A DNA stretch of 64,000 bases from Sporohalobacter salinus (GTDB lineage Bacteria > Bacillota > Halanaerobiia > Halobacteroidales > Acetohalobiaceae): NCBI RefSeq assembly GCF_016908635.1, contig NZ_JAFBEG010000003.1, positions 1 through 64,000 on the forward strand, written 5' to 3'. The notes under the pieces are model-generated. The model was not told the DNA's origin, did no database searches, and saw nothing but the letters and a program-made list of their open reading frames with translations. Below, piece by piece: positions 44,555-53,792 of the stretch. How positions within the stretch are numbered: position 1 is the first letter of the stretch; every line of letters starts with the position of its first letter. The translations under genes were made by a program, and so were the position numbers.

Positions 44555-45385
44555 TTGGGTTCATTTTTTCGGGGGCATCAGAAGTTTATTCTTGTATTAG
44601 TAATTTTAGTTTTAGTTTTAAGTTTAGTAAACTTGGCTGATAGTTTTTTTCCTGATAATGATTGGGGACAGGGAATTATAATTGATGTTATCTCCTTCTT
44701 TACTGAAGGGATAGATTTAGTCAGTGATAAAATAAGTAGTTCTTTTAGTGTGATATTTAATTATAGTAAAGTAAAAGATGAGAATAGTGAGTTAAAAGAA
44801 GAAGTAAAGAAATTAAATTGGAAGATCCAACGGTTAAAAGAAGTAGAAAAAGAAAATAAAAGATTACGTAGTTTATTGAAATTTAAGGAACGAGTTTCCT
44901 TTGAAGTTATGGGAGCTAAAGTAATTAGTAAAAGTGCTGATAACTGGTCTAGATTAATAACTATTAATCGGGGTAGTAATTCAGGATTAAAACCTAAGAT
45001 GTTAGTTGTTACTTATGATGGATATTTAGTTGGTAGAGTAAAGAAGGTAACTACTTATAATGCTCAGGTTTTATTGTTAAGTGATCCTAACTTTACTATT
45101 GGTGGCTTAGTAGCTAAAAAAGAATCTCGAGAAATAGGAATTGTAAATGGAACTTTGAATCAAAGGAAGAGATTAAAAATGAAACGCTTACCTTGGGATG
45201 CTGAAGTTAAGGTTGATGATAAGGTAATAACCTCTGGACTGTCGGATACTTATCCTAAAGGGATTGCCATTGGAGAAATAACAGAAGTAAAGCCTGATGA
45301 TTATGGTTTGACAAAATTGGCAATTCTGCAGCCATTTGTTGATTTAAATACTTTTGAAGAGGTGTTGGTAATTACCGATTTTTAG
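44555..45385 (+). CDS. mreC: Rod shape-determining protein MreC
   Basis: One N-terminal membrane helix (~12-30) is followed by a coiled coil (~68-100, ENSELKEEVKKLNWKIQRL) and the periplasmic-type beta domains with VISKSADNWSRLITINRGSN and VITSGLSDTYPKGIAIGEI. It bridges MreB to the outer wall synthases. The start is TTG at 44555 with AGGTGAT upstream; an ATG at 44551 is in another frame. Length is 276. Confidence 0.93.
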   Translation: MGSFFRGHQKFILVLVILVLVLSLVNLADSFFPDNDWGQGIIIDVISFFTEGIDLVSDKISSSFSVIFNYSKVKDENSELKEEVKKLNWKIQRLKEVEKENKRLRSLLKFKERVSFEVMGAKVISKSADNWSRLITINRGSNSGLKPKMLVVTYDGYLVGRVKKVTTYNAQVLLLSDPNFTIGGLVAKKESREIGIVNGTLNQRKRLKMKRLPWDAEVKVDDKVITSGLSDTYPKGIAIGEITEVKPDDYGLTKLAILQPFVDLNTFEEVLVITDF

Positions 45386-45402
45386 TTGCAGGAGGTAGGT
45401 AG

Positions 45403-45891
45403 ATGAGATATTTGTTTTATGTTTTATTAATATTGACTGCGTTAATCTTACAGATTACTATATTTGCATTTAATCCAGTCTGGGGGATAACTCCAGACTT
45501 GCTTTTAATTGTAGTAATTAGTCTAGCTTTACTTAATGGCCATCGACAGGGAGCATATATAGGCTTTATAGCAGGAATTTTTCAGGAAATATTTTCTAGT
45601 GGCTTATTTGGAATTAACATAATTATTAAATTGACCTTTGGGTATATTTTTGGATTTTTCAAAGGCAAAGTTTACTCGGAAAATATCTTGTTGCCGTTAT
45701 CTTTGGTTGCAGTTGCAACTTTCTTAAATCAATTTTTGATTATTTGTTTAAGTGATCATATTATATTGAAGTCTGAATTTTTGGATCAATTTAAAGATGT
45801 TATAGCTCCATTAACAGGTTATCATGTATTGTTATCATTAGTAATTTATCCGGCCGTTTATTATATAGATGAGAAGTATCTATTAAGGTAA
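45403..45891 (+). CDS. mreD: Rod shape-determining protein MreD
   Basis: The 162-residue integral membrane protein has five or six helices, with WGITPDLLLIVVISLALLNG and GFIAGIFQEIFSSGLFG as in MreD. AGGAGGT precedes the ATG, 17 bases after mreC. Divergent at sequence level, but the position makes the call firm. Confidence 0.9.
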   Translation: MRYLFYVLLILTALILQITIFAFNPVWGITPDLLLIVVISLALLNGHRQGAYIGFIAGIFQEIFSSGLFGINIIIKLTFGYIFGFFKGKVYSENILLPLSLVAVATFLNQFLIICLSDHIILKSEFLDQFKDVIAPLTGYHVLLSLVIYPAVYYIDEKYLLR

Positions 45892-45915
45892 TCTTTTTCT
45901 AGGAGGCAGTTAAAA

Positions 45916-47802
45916 TTGGCAGTGAATAATAAATTTAATCAGCGATTAAGATACTTCGGGATTATAATAATTATTCTTTTTATGATTTTGGCTGGAAGGT
46001 TATTTTATTTGCAGATCCTTTCCGGAGAAGAGTATCAGAAGTTAGCTAATGGTAATCGGATTCATGTTCGAGAAATTAAAGCTCCTAGAGGAAAAATTAA
46101 GACTAAAGATGGTAAAATTTTGGTTTCAAATCGACTTGCTTATACTGTTTCTATCCTTCCTAGAAAAACTAATAATAAATTAGAGACTATTTTGGAAAGA
46201 TTGAGCCAATTTTTAGATGTTGAAGTCAGCAAATTGAAAGCAAAAGTGAAAAAGAATGTTAATAATAAATCCGTTGTATTAAAGAGAGATATTAGTCAAA
46301 AAGAATTAGTTATTCTTGAAGAAAACAAAAATGAATTGCCAGGAGTGATAATTAATAAAGTTCCAGTTCGAGATTATGTTTATGGTCGATTAGGCAGCCA
46401 TATTCTCGGTTATGTAGGAGAAATTTCAGCTAATCAATTAAAAAGGTATAAGGATTTAGGTTATGAAGTAAATGATATCATCGGTAAGACTGGACTTGAA
46501 TTAGAGTATGAACAATATCTTCGTGGTGAGGATGGTAAAAAGCAGGTTGAAGTTAATAATTTAGGGCAGAAAAAACAGACTTTAGGTATTAAACAACCAA
46601 CTTCTGGTAATGATTTGATTTTAAATATTGATTTTGAGCTGCAAAAGATTGTTCAAAAGCATCTAGAAGCTGAATTAAAGAAATTACAGAATGAAGCTAA
46701 AAAAGATGATAGAATTAAAGAACCTCCAACAGGAGGAGCAGTAATAGCTTTAAATCCTAATACAGGAGAGGTTTTGGCTTTAACTAGTATTCCTAATTAT
46801 GATCTTTCTCTCTTTTCTGGTGGGATTTCGAGTAAGGATTGGAAAAGATTAAATAATAATCCACAACGTCCATTGCTTAATAGAGCAATTGGTCGGGCTC
46901 CGCCTTCAGGTTCTGTTTTTAAGTTAGTTACGGGAACAGCGGCAATTGAAGAATTAGAAGTGACTGCTGATAGTGAATTTTATGATCCAGGCTATTATCA
47001 AGTAGGTGATGTAAAATTTAAAAATTGGTTGACTGGTGGACAGGGAAGACTTGACTTTATTGATGCTATTGCTTTTTCTAATAATACTGTTTTTTATAAG
47101 TTAGGTCATCAATTATATAAGAAGGATAAAACGCTTTTACAGAAGTATGCTAGAAAGTATAGGTTAGGAAAGAAAACTGGTGTTGATTTACCTAATGAAA
47201 AAAAGGGATTAGTACCTGGACCTAGTTGGAGAAAAGAAAATTTCACAAAACAAATTAATCAAATTTGGCTTCCTGGATATACAATTAATCTTTCTATTGG
47301 GCAAGGAAATTTAAAGACTACACCAATTCAGTTGGTAAATCTTGTTTCTACTATTGCTAATAAAGGCACAATTTATGCACCACAAATTGTCGATAGGATT
47401 GTCAATCATCAGGGGCAAATAATTAAAGATTTTGAGCCTAAAGTGATGAATGAATTATCGATTTCTGATTCTACTTTTGAAATTTTACAGGCAGGAATGG
47501 AAGGGGTTACTACTATTGGGACTGCTGGTTCTATATTTGGAGATTTACCTTTTGCAGTAGCCGGAAAGACTGGTACTGCTCAAACTAGTTCTAATAGAAG
47601 TAATCACGCTTGGTTTGCTGGTTATGCTCCAGTAGATAATCCCCAGATATCTATTGTAGTTTTTATTGAGTATGGTAGTTCAAGTGGAAATACTTTACCT
47701 GTAGCTCGACAGATTTTTGAGGATTATTTAGTTGATAAAGAAAAGGATGGAGAAGCAGAAGGTAATGATTCTAAACCAAAAGAAAAAGAAAATAATATCT
47801 AA
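45916..47802 (+). CDS. mrdA: Penicillin-binding protein 2 (elongation transpeptidase)
   Basis: This class B PBP cross-links peptidoglycan during elongation with RodA. An N-terminal membrane helix (~12-33) precedes the dimerisation domain (ITREIKAPRG-type VREIKAPRGKIKTKDGKIL). The transpeptidase has the active serine in PPSGSVFKLVTGTAAI (~335, SVFK), SNN in FSNNTVFYKLG, and KTG in VAGKTGTAQTSSN. Length 628 is typical. The TTG start has AGGAGG 9 bases upstream. A charged low-complexity tail (KEKDGEAEGNDSKPKEKENN) ends the protein. Confidence 0.95.
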   Translation: MAVNNKFNQRLRYFGIIIIILFMILAGRLFYLQILSGEEYQKLANGNRIHVREIKAPRGKIKTKDGKILVSNRLAYTVSILPRKTNNKLETILERLSQFLDVEVSKLKAKVKKNVNNKSVVLKRDISQKELVILEENKNELPGVIINKVPVRDYVYGRLGSHILGYVGEISANQLKRYKDLGYEVNDIIGKTGLELEYEQYLRGEDGKKQVEVNNLGQKKQTLGIKQPTSGNDLILNIDFELQKIVQKHLEAELKKLQNEAKKDDRIKEPPTGGAVIALNPNTGEVLALTSIPNYDLSLFSGGISSKDWKRLNNNPQRPLLNRAIGRAPPSGSVFKLVTGTAAIEELEVTADSEFYDPGYYQVGDVKFKNWLTGGQGRLDFIDAIAFSNNTVFYKLGHQLYKKDKTLLQKYARKYRLGKKTGVDLPNEKKGLVPGPSWRKENFTKQINQIWLPGYTINLSIGQGNLKTTPIQLVNLVSTIANKGTIYAPQIVDRIVNHQGQIIKDFEPKVMNELSISDSTFEILQAGMEGVTTIGTAGSIFGDLPFAVAGKTGTAQTSSNRSNHAWFAGYAPVDNPQISIVVFIEYGSSSGNTLPVARQIFEDYLVDKEKDGEAEGNDSKPKEKENNI

Positions 47803-47903
47803 GAATAAATAATTTTTATTTAAAAAAGGAAATAGAATTTTTTTAGTGAAATAATAAATAAATAACTAATGGTGTTCTCTTTCGCTCAGGAGGATAGTAG
47901 ATT

Positions 47904-48536
47904 ATGCAGGAAGATGGAGTTAATTTTAGATGGAAAGAAGGAAACTTAATTATTGAGTTAGATGATGAGTTAGGGTTTCAGCGTTTAATTAAGAATTTAA
48001 AACAAAAAGTTGTTCAAGCTGAGGGCTTTTTTATAAATTCTAAGCTTAAAATTAAGCTTAATAATCGTAAGTTGGATAAAGAAGAAAAGGATCAATTAAT
48101 TGGAATATTTGATTCATTAAAAGGGTTATCAGTTATAGAGATAGTTAGGGATAGCATTTTAGATAAAGCAGAAGAGATTGATGGAGATTCTGAACTGCCT
48201 ACTTTATTGTTGGATCGAACACTTCGTTCTGGTCAATCAATTACATATGAAGGTAATGTAGTTATCAAAGGAGATGTTAATCCGGGGGCAGAAGTAGTAG
48301 CTAAAGGAGATATATTAGTGATGGGAGCTTTTCGTGGTATAGGACATGCAGGTGCTGGCGGAAGAGAAGAAGCAACAATAGTTGCTTTTCGATTGCAGCC
48401 GTTGCAGTTAAGAATTGCGAACAAAATTTCTAGAGCTCCTGATGATGAGTCTAATTATTCTGTAGATTATTCTGATAGGCCAGAAATTGCACTAGTTAAA
48501 GGTGGTACTATCTTAATTAAAAAATTAAAGGATTAA
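47904..48536 (+). CDS. minC: Septum site-determining protein MinC
   Basis: The FtsZ inhibitor blocks division away from midcell. The N-terminal half (~1-100) is the FtsZ-antagonist domain. The C-terminal half is the beta-helix MinC_C (~105-205) with TLRSGQSITYEGNVVIKGDV, NPGAEVVAKGDILVMGAFRG and AGAGGREEATIVAFRLQP. Length is 210. AGGAGG precedes the ATG by about 10 bases. It is followed by minD and minE. Confidence 0.94.
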   Translation: MQEDGVNFRWKEGNLIIELDDELGFQRLIKNLKQKVVQAEGFFINSKLKIKLNNRKLDKEEKDQLIGIFDSLKGLSVIEIVRDSILDKAEEIDGDSELPTLLLDRTLRSGQSITYEGNVVIKGDVNPGAEVVAKGDILVMGAFRGIGHAGAGGREEATIVAFRLQPLQLRIANKISRAPDDESNYSVDYSDRPEIALVKGGTILIKKLKD

Positions 48537-48559
48537 TAAATTTAGAGGGGGACATTTTT

Positions 48560-49354
48560 ATGGACGGAAAAGTAATAGTGATTACCTCAGGTAAAGGGGG
48601 AGTAGGAAAGACTACTACTACCGCTAATATCGGAACTGGACTAGCTAAATTAGGTAACAAAGTAGCACTTATAGATGCTGATATTGGGTTGAGAAATTTG
48701 GATGTAGTATTGGGATTAGAAAATAGAATTGTTTATGATATAGTCAATGTTGTAGAAGAACAATGTAGACTAGAACAGGCTTTAATTAAAGATAAGAGGT
48801 ATAATAGTTTATGTTTATTACCTGCTGCTCAGACAAGAGATAAGACTGCGATAGCTCCTGAACAAATGGAGGAATTATGTAATTGCTTAAAAGAGGATTT
48901 TGATTATGTGATAGTTGATTCACCGGCTGGAATTGAACAAGGATTTCAGAATGCTATTGCAGGAGCAGATGATGCTATAATAGTTACTACTCCTGAAGTG
49001 TCAGCTATTAGAGATGCTGATAGAATTATAGGTATGTTAGAAGCTGAAGGCATCAAGGAGCCGGAAGTAATTATCAATCGAATGAGAATGGATATGGTTG
49101 AAAAAGGTGACATGATGGATATTGACGATATGATTGAAATTTTGGCTATTAAATTATTAGGAGTAGTTCCTGATGATGAACAAATTGTAGTTTCTACTAA
49201 TAGAGGAGAACCAATTATTCTGTCTTCTGATAAAGCGAAAGCTGGACAGGCTTTTGAGAATATTGCGCGTAGAGTTATAGGTGATAAAGTGCCTTTAATG
49301 TCATTAGAGGATAGTTTTGTTGATAGATTTAAACGAATTATTGGTCTCGGGTAA
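48560..49354 (+). CDS. minD: Septum site-determining ATPase MinD
   Basis: The deviant Walker A ATPase has ITSGKGGVGKTTTTANIGTG at ~8-27 and LIDADIGLRNLDVVLGLENR. The C-terminal amphipathic membrane-targeting helix is FVDRFKRIIGLG. It recruits MinC to the membrane. Length is 264. GAGGGGG precedes the ATG, 23 bases after minC. Confidence 0.97.
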   Translation: MDGKVIVITSGKGGVGKTTTTANIGTGLAKLGNKVALIDADIGLRNLDVVLGLENRIVYDIVNVVEEQCRLEQALIKDKRYNSLCLLPAAQTRDKTAIAPEQMEELCNCLKEDFDYVIVDSPAGIEQGFQNAIAGADDAIIVTTPEVSAIRDADRIIGMLEAEGIKEPEVIINRMRMDMVEKGDMMDIDDMIEILAIKLLGVVPDDEQIVVSTNRGEPIILSSDKAKAGQAFENIARRVIGDKVPLMSLEDSFVDRFKRIIGLG

Positions 49355-49373
49355 TTAGGGGGGAGGAATTTTA

Positions 49374-49628
49374 GTGCTTGAAGCGATTAAGAATTTTTTT
49401 AAAGATGAAGAGGATAGCAAGGACGTAGCTAAAGAAAGACTAGAATTAGTTTTAGTTCATGATCGAATCAATATTTCTCCAGAAACATTAGAGGATATGA
49501 AGGGAGAATTAATTGAAGTTGTTTCTAAGTACGTCCAAATTGAAGAGAGTAGACTGGAGATAAATTTGGCTCAAGATGATAGAATGATAGCTATTAAAGC
49601 TAATATTCCTGTAAAAGGACAAAAGTAG
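49374..49628 (+). CDS. minE: Cell division topological specificity factor MinE
   Basis: The 84-residue partner stimulates MinD ATPase and drives oscillation. The MinD-contact region AKERLELVLVHDRINISP is followed by the dimerisation beta domain. The start is GTG with GGGGGGAGG upstream. The presence of MinE, rather than only DivIVA, is shared by many anaerobic Clostridia. Confidence 0.93.
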   Translation: MLEAIKNFFKDEEDSKDVAKERLELVLVHDRINISPETLEDMKGELIEVVSKYVQIEESRLEINLAQDDRMIAIKANIPVKGQK

Positions 49629-49646
49629 AATAAATGAATATTACTT

Positions 49647-49680
49647 ATCAGGCCAAAATGCGGCCTGATTTTTTATTTAG
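49647..49680 (+). terminator. Terminator after minE
   Basis: ATCAGGCC (49647-49654) pairs with GGCCTGAT (49662-49669), followed by TTTTTTATTT. Confidence 0.93.
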
Positions 49681-49692
49681 ATTGTGGACTAA

Positions 49693-49720
49693 TTGGATTA
49701 AGTCAGTTATAATTTATAAT
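49693..49720 (+). promoter_or_regulatory. Promoter before rodA
   Basis: TTGGAT (49693-49698), a 16-base spacer and TATAAT (49715-49720) lie 29 bases before the rodA start, just after the minE terminator. Confidence 0.55.
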
Positions 49721-49748
49721 AGACTCCTTAAATAGAGGAGGAGAAGAC

Positions 49749-50876
49749 ATGAGATTGAAAAAATTATTACAGAATTTAGATTACTGGATTCCAATACTGA
49801 TGATAATTTTGATTGGGAGCGGTCTAGTAATTATTAATAGTGCTACTCAGACTGATAATATAACTAGTAATAGATTTATTATTAAACAGTTAATAGCTGT
49901 TATTTTAGGAATATTATTCTTAATTATAAGTCTTTTTTTCGATTATCGAGTTTTAAGGGATTATTCAAATATAATCTATATATTTACTTTAGTATTATTG
50001 TTTTTAGTTTTAGTTTTAGGAACGAAAATTTCAGGATCCAAAAGTTGGATTAAGTTGGGGCCAATTAACTTTCAACCAGCGGAATTAGCTAAATTAGGTT
50101 TAATTATTAGTTTAGCTAATTTTTTAGCAGTTCGTCGAAAAAACTTAGTGGAATTAAAACATTTTTTATTTTCATGTTTATATATATGTCCACTATTAAT
50201 ATTAGTTTTAGCCCAAAATGATTTAGGAACAGTTTTGGTTTTAATAGCTATTTTTGCTGGTATGTTCTTTATTGCTGGGGCTAATTTAAAATATTATTTT
50301 GGAGTAGTGGGACTAGTTGCTTTAGTAATTGGCGGTACTTTAATAGCTCATTTTTATTTTGGAATGTCTATTCCACTTAAAGAGTATCAATTAATGAGGT
50401 TAATAATTTTTTGGAATCCTAATTTAGATCCTTTAGGTTATGGCTATAATATAATTCAGTCAAAAATTGCCATTGGTTCAGGAGGTTTATTTGGCAAGGG
50501 ATTATTTGCTGGTACTCAGACTCAGTTAGGTTTTTTACCTGAAAATCATACTGACTTTATTTTTTCAGTATTAGGAGAAGAATTAGGTTTTATTGGTGGG
50601 GTTGTTATTTTAAGTTGTTATTTCTTTTTGCTTTGGCGTTCAATTAAAGTAGCTTTTGAAGCAAAGGATGATTTTGGTCAATTATTAGTAGTAGGGGTTA
50701 TTTCTATGTTTTTATTTCATATTTTTGAAAATATAGGAATGACAATTGGGATTATGCCTATTACTGGAATTCCACTCCCCTTTATTAGTTATGGAGGGAG
50801 TTCATTGTTAACTAATATTTTGGCTATAGGTTTGATTATTAATGTTAATATTAGAAAGAAAAAACTAATTTTTTAA
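49749..50876 (+). CDS. rodA: Rod shape-determining glycosyltransferase RodA (SEDS family)
   Basis: The ten-helix membrane protein polymerises lipid II with PBP2. SEDS features are SKSWIKLGPINFQPAELAKL, the catalytic-loop region QNDLGTVLVLIAIFAGMF (Asp), GGLFGKGLFAGTQTQLGFLP followed by ENHTDFIFSVLGEELGF, and GIPLPFISYGGSSLL. Length 375 is typical for RodA. The context (min cluster, PBP2 upstream) favours RodA over SpoVE/FtsW. GGAGGAG precedes the ATG. Confidence 0.93.
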   Translation: MRLKKLLQNLDYWIPILMIILIGSGLVIINSATQTDNITSNRFIIKQLIAVILGILFLIISLFFDYRVLRDYSNIIYIFTLVLLFLVLVLGTKISGSKSWIKLGPINFQPAELAKLGLIISLANFLAVRRKNLVELKHFLFSCLYICPLLILVLAQNDLGTVLVLIAIFAGMFFIAGANLKYYFGVVGLVALVIGGTLIAHFYFGMSIPLKEYQLMRLIIFWNPNLDPLGYGYNIIQSKIAIGSGGLFGKGLFAGTQTQLGFLPENHTDFIFSVLGEELGFIGGVVILSCYFFLLWRSIKVAFEAKDDFGQLLVVGVISMFLFHIFENIGMTIGIMPITGIPLPFISYGGSSLLTNILAIGLIINVNIRKKKLIF

Positions 50877-50940
50877 TTTTCATATATTCTACCCTGGGGC
50901 AATATATTTATAATGATTATTGGAGTAGGGTGGAATCAAA

Positions 50941-51810
50941 ATGTATATTATTAAAGTTTTAGGGGTTAAGATAAAGTTAAATTTGTTATTTTTAGTTGTT
51001 ATCTTAGTTTTTGGTTATTTTCATTTATTAGATAAGGCTATAATTACTTTTGGTTCTGCTTTTTTACATGAATTAACCCATGTCGCGGTAGCTAAAAGTA
51101 ATGACATTGGAATAGATGAAGTTGAACTGCTGCCTTTTGGAGGGGTGGCAAAATATAATGATTTATTGGAATTAGACCCTGAAGTTGAGATTAAAACTGC
51201 TATAGCTGGCCCCTTTTGTAATTTGTTTTTAGCTGTAGTTATGGTTATTTGTTTGCGTTATTCATTTTTTAAGATTGAGTGGGGGCTTTTTTTTATTAAG
51301 ACTAATTTTGTTATTGCTTTTTTTAATCTCTTTCCTGCGCTGCCATTGGATGGAGGGCGGATATTTCGTGCTTTTAAAACAATGGAGTTAGGATTTAGAC
51401 AGGCTACTAAGTTGACTATTCAACTCAGTAAGTATCTGGCTATTGCTATTGGTATTTTAGCTTTGATTGGTATTTGGCTTGGTTACTTCAATATTATATT
51501 GTTAATTATTGCTTTTTTTATTTATACGTCTACTTCTAAGGAAAACAGGAATAATATTTATGTATTGATGAGATATTTAACTAGAAAAAAGCGCCAATTA
51601 AAGGAAAGAAAGATATTACGGAATGAAGAATTAGTAGTTATTGAGACAACTAAAATCAAAGATATTATAGAAAAGTTTAAGCCTAAGTTTTTTCATACTA
51701 TTGTAGTAGTAGATAATAATTTAAATATAATTGTTACTTTAACAGAAGAAGAAATAATTACTGCTTTATTAGAACGAGGAATTAATAGTCAAATTAAAGA
51801 ATTAATTTAA
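50941..51810 (+). CDS. SpoIVFB-like intramembrane M50 metalloprotease
   Basis: The site-2-type protease has the zinc motif HELTH in FLHELTHVAVAKSN (about residue 43) and the second ligand in NLFPALPLDGGRIFRAF (~128). Five or so helices are followed by a C-terminal CBS-like region (TTKIKDIIEKFKPKFFHTIV, LTEEEIITALLERG). SpoIVFB cleaves pro-sigma-K in sporulating bacilli. The usual partner SpoIVFA, often encoded just upstream, is absent here. Size 289 is usual. The gene ends with a gap of about 130 bases before the radical SAM gene. Confidence 0.85.
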   Translation: MYIIKVLGVKIKLNLLFLVVILVFGYFHLLDKAIITFGSAFLHELTHVAVAKSNDIGIDEVELLPFGGVAKYNDLLELDPEVEIKTAIAGPFCNLFLAVVMVICLRYSFFKIEWGLFFIKTNFVIAFFNLFPALPLDGGRIFRAFKTMELGFRQATKLTIQLSKYLAIAIGILALIGIWLGYFNIILLIIAFFIYTSTSKENRNNIYVLMRYLTRKKRQLKERKILRNEELVVIETTKIKDIIEKFKPKFFHTIVVVDNNLNIIVTLTEEEIITALLERGINSQIKELI

Positions 51811-51941
51811 GCAGTGGTAAATAAAGGTGTTTTTTTGGTAAACCTAGAATGTAAAACAAATGGTGATGGATATAATAATATATAATTATAAATTAGATAC
51901 TATTTGTGATAATTTTTGTAGTTAAGGAGGAAATAATATTT

Positions 51942-53792
51942 ATGCAATCAGAGGAAATAAGGGAGAAATTAGAAGATATATTACCAAAAGTTAGTAAACC
52001 TACAAGGTATTTAGGGAATGAAATGTATTCTATAGATAAAGACTTAGATAAGCAGCAGATTAATTTTTTGTTAGCTTTTCCTGATATTTATGAAGTAGGA
52101 ATGTCACATTTAGGAATTAAAATTTTGTACCATTTGCTTAATGAAGAAGATGGTATAGCAGCAGAACGGGTCTATACTCCTTGGTTTGATTTAGAGGAGA
52201 AGATGCGAGAGTTGGGGATACCTCTTTTTAGTCTAGAGAGTAAAGAACCAGCAAAGAATTTTGATATTATCGGTTTTACACTTCAATATGAATTAAGCTA
52301 CAGTAATATTCTTAATATGTTGGATCTAGCAAATATTCCTTTGGAAAGTGAGAATAGGACTAAAGATGATCCCTTATTGATAGCTGGAGGTCCTTGTGCA
52401 GCAAATCCTGAACCTATAATAGATTTCTTTGATGTCATAGTAATTGGTGAAGCTGAAGAATTAATAAAAGAAGTAGTAGATATATATAGTCAATGGCAGA
52501 AAACTGAAGATGGGAAAGAGAAATTATTACATCAGTTAGCTAAGGTATCAGGAATTTATATACCTAGTTTTTATGATATAAGATATAATGTAACTAAAGT
52601 TAATTCTTTTATGCCTAAATACTCTGACTTATCTGACAGTATAACAAAGAGAGTAATTTCAGATTTAGATGAAAGTTATTATCCAACTCAATGGATAGTT
52701 CCTTATATGGATATTGTTCATGATAGAATTAATTTAGAGGTAGCTCGTGGATGTTCTCGCAGCTGTAGATTTTGTCAGGCTGGTATGATCTATCGACCGG
52801 TAAGAGAGAGGAGTCAAGAAAGATTAGAAGAGTTGGCATCTAATTTAATTGGTAAGACTGGTTATGAAGAATTGGGATTAACATCATTAAGTACTAGTGA
52901 TTATTCTCAGATTAAAGGACTAACGGAAAAATTAGTAGAAGATTACTCTGACCTACAGGTAGGAATTAGTTTACCTTCGCTGCGTGCTGAACCTTTTTCG
53001 GTTGAATTAGGGAAAAAAGTACAACAAATAAAAAAGACAGGTTTGACTTTTGCTCCAGAAGCAGGCACTCAGAGGCTTAGAGATGTGATTAATAAAGGTG
53101 TAACTGAGAAGGATTTAATAGAAACAGTTCAAGCTGCATATGATGCTGGTTGGAAGCGAGTTAAGCTTTATTTTATGATAGGATTACCTACTGAAACTGA
53201 AAAAGACTTAGCAGGAATTGTTAGTTTAGCTAAAAAAGTAGCAGAAATTGGTAAGCTTAAGGTTAAAGTTAGTGTATCTACTTTTATTCCTAAACCTCAT
53301 ACTCCTTTTCAGTGGGTTAGTTTTAATAGGATGGAAGAGTTAAAAGATAAAATTGATTATTTAAAACAGAACCTGAGAGGAAAAGGCTTATCATTAGATT
53401 GGAATGATCCGGCCTTGAGTTTATTAGAAGCGGCTTTTTCTAGAGGAGACCGGAGATTAAATCAGGTATTAATAAAAGCGTGGCAATTGGGAGCTAAGTT
53501 TGAGGGTTGGTCTGAACACTTTGATGTCAGTATTTGGAGACAGGCATTTAAAGAGGTAGGGTTGGACTTAGAGAAATATGTCTATCGCGATTTTAATCTG
53601 GAAGCCAGACTGCCTTGGGACCATATTGAGATTGGTGTGACTAAAGATTATCTACGTAGAGAATATAATAAAGCATTGGCCGAGGAAGTAACGTTGGATT
53701 GTAGATCAACAGAATGTAGTGGATGTGGAGTTAATCAGATTTTAGATGTCGATAACTGTCTAGTAGGTGGTGGAAGCAACAATGAAGATTAG
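51942..53792 (+). CDS. B12-binding-domain radical SAM protein (TIGR03960 type)
   Basis: An N-terminal cobalamin-binding-like domain (~20-190, AFPDIYEVGMSHLGIKILYH) is followed by the radical SAM domain with cluster motif CSRSCRFCQAGMIYRPVRER (~265) and the GLTSLSTSDYSQIKGL strand. A C-terminal part with a cysteine cluster (CRSTECSGCGVN) ends it. The family is conserved in Clostridia and always sits with the next gene, between spoIVF-type genes and rng/rplU. Its substrate is not known to me; ribosomal or tRNA modification is only a guess. ATG 51942 has AAGGAGGA upstream. Confidence 0.88.
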   Translation: MQSEEIREKLEDILPKVSKPTRYLGNEMYSIDKDLDKQQINFLLAFPDIYEVGMSHLGIKILYHLLNEEDGIAAERVYTPWFDLEEKMRELGIPLFSLESKEPAKNFDIIGFTLQYELSYSNILNMLDLANIPLESENRTKDDPLLIAGGPCAANPEPIIDFFDVIVIGEAEELIKEVVDIYSQWQKTEDGKEKLLHQLAKVSGIYIPSFYDIRYNVTKVNSFMPKYSDLSDSITKRVISDLDESYYPTQWIVPYMDIVHDRINLEVARGCSRSCRFCQAGMIYRPVRERSQERLEELASNLIGKTGYEELGLTSLSTSDYSQIKGLTEKLVEDYSDLQVGISLPSLRAEPFSVELGKKVQQIKKTGLTFAPEAGTQRLRDVINKGVTEKDLIETVQAAYDAGWKRVKLYFMIGLPTETEKDLAGIVSLAKKVAEIGKLKVKVSVSTFIPKPHTPFQWVSFNRMEELKDKIDYLKQNLRGKGLSLDWNDPALSLLEAAFSRGDRRLNQVLIKAWQLGAKFEGWSEHFDVSIWRQAFKEVGLDLEKYVYRDFNLEARLPWDHIEIGVTKDYLRREYNKALAEEVTLDCRSTECSGCGVNQILDVDNCLVGGGSNNED

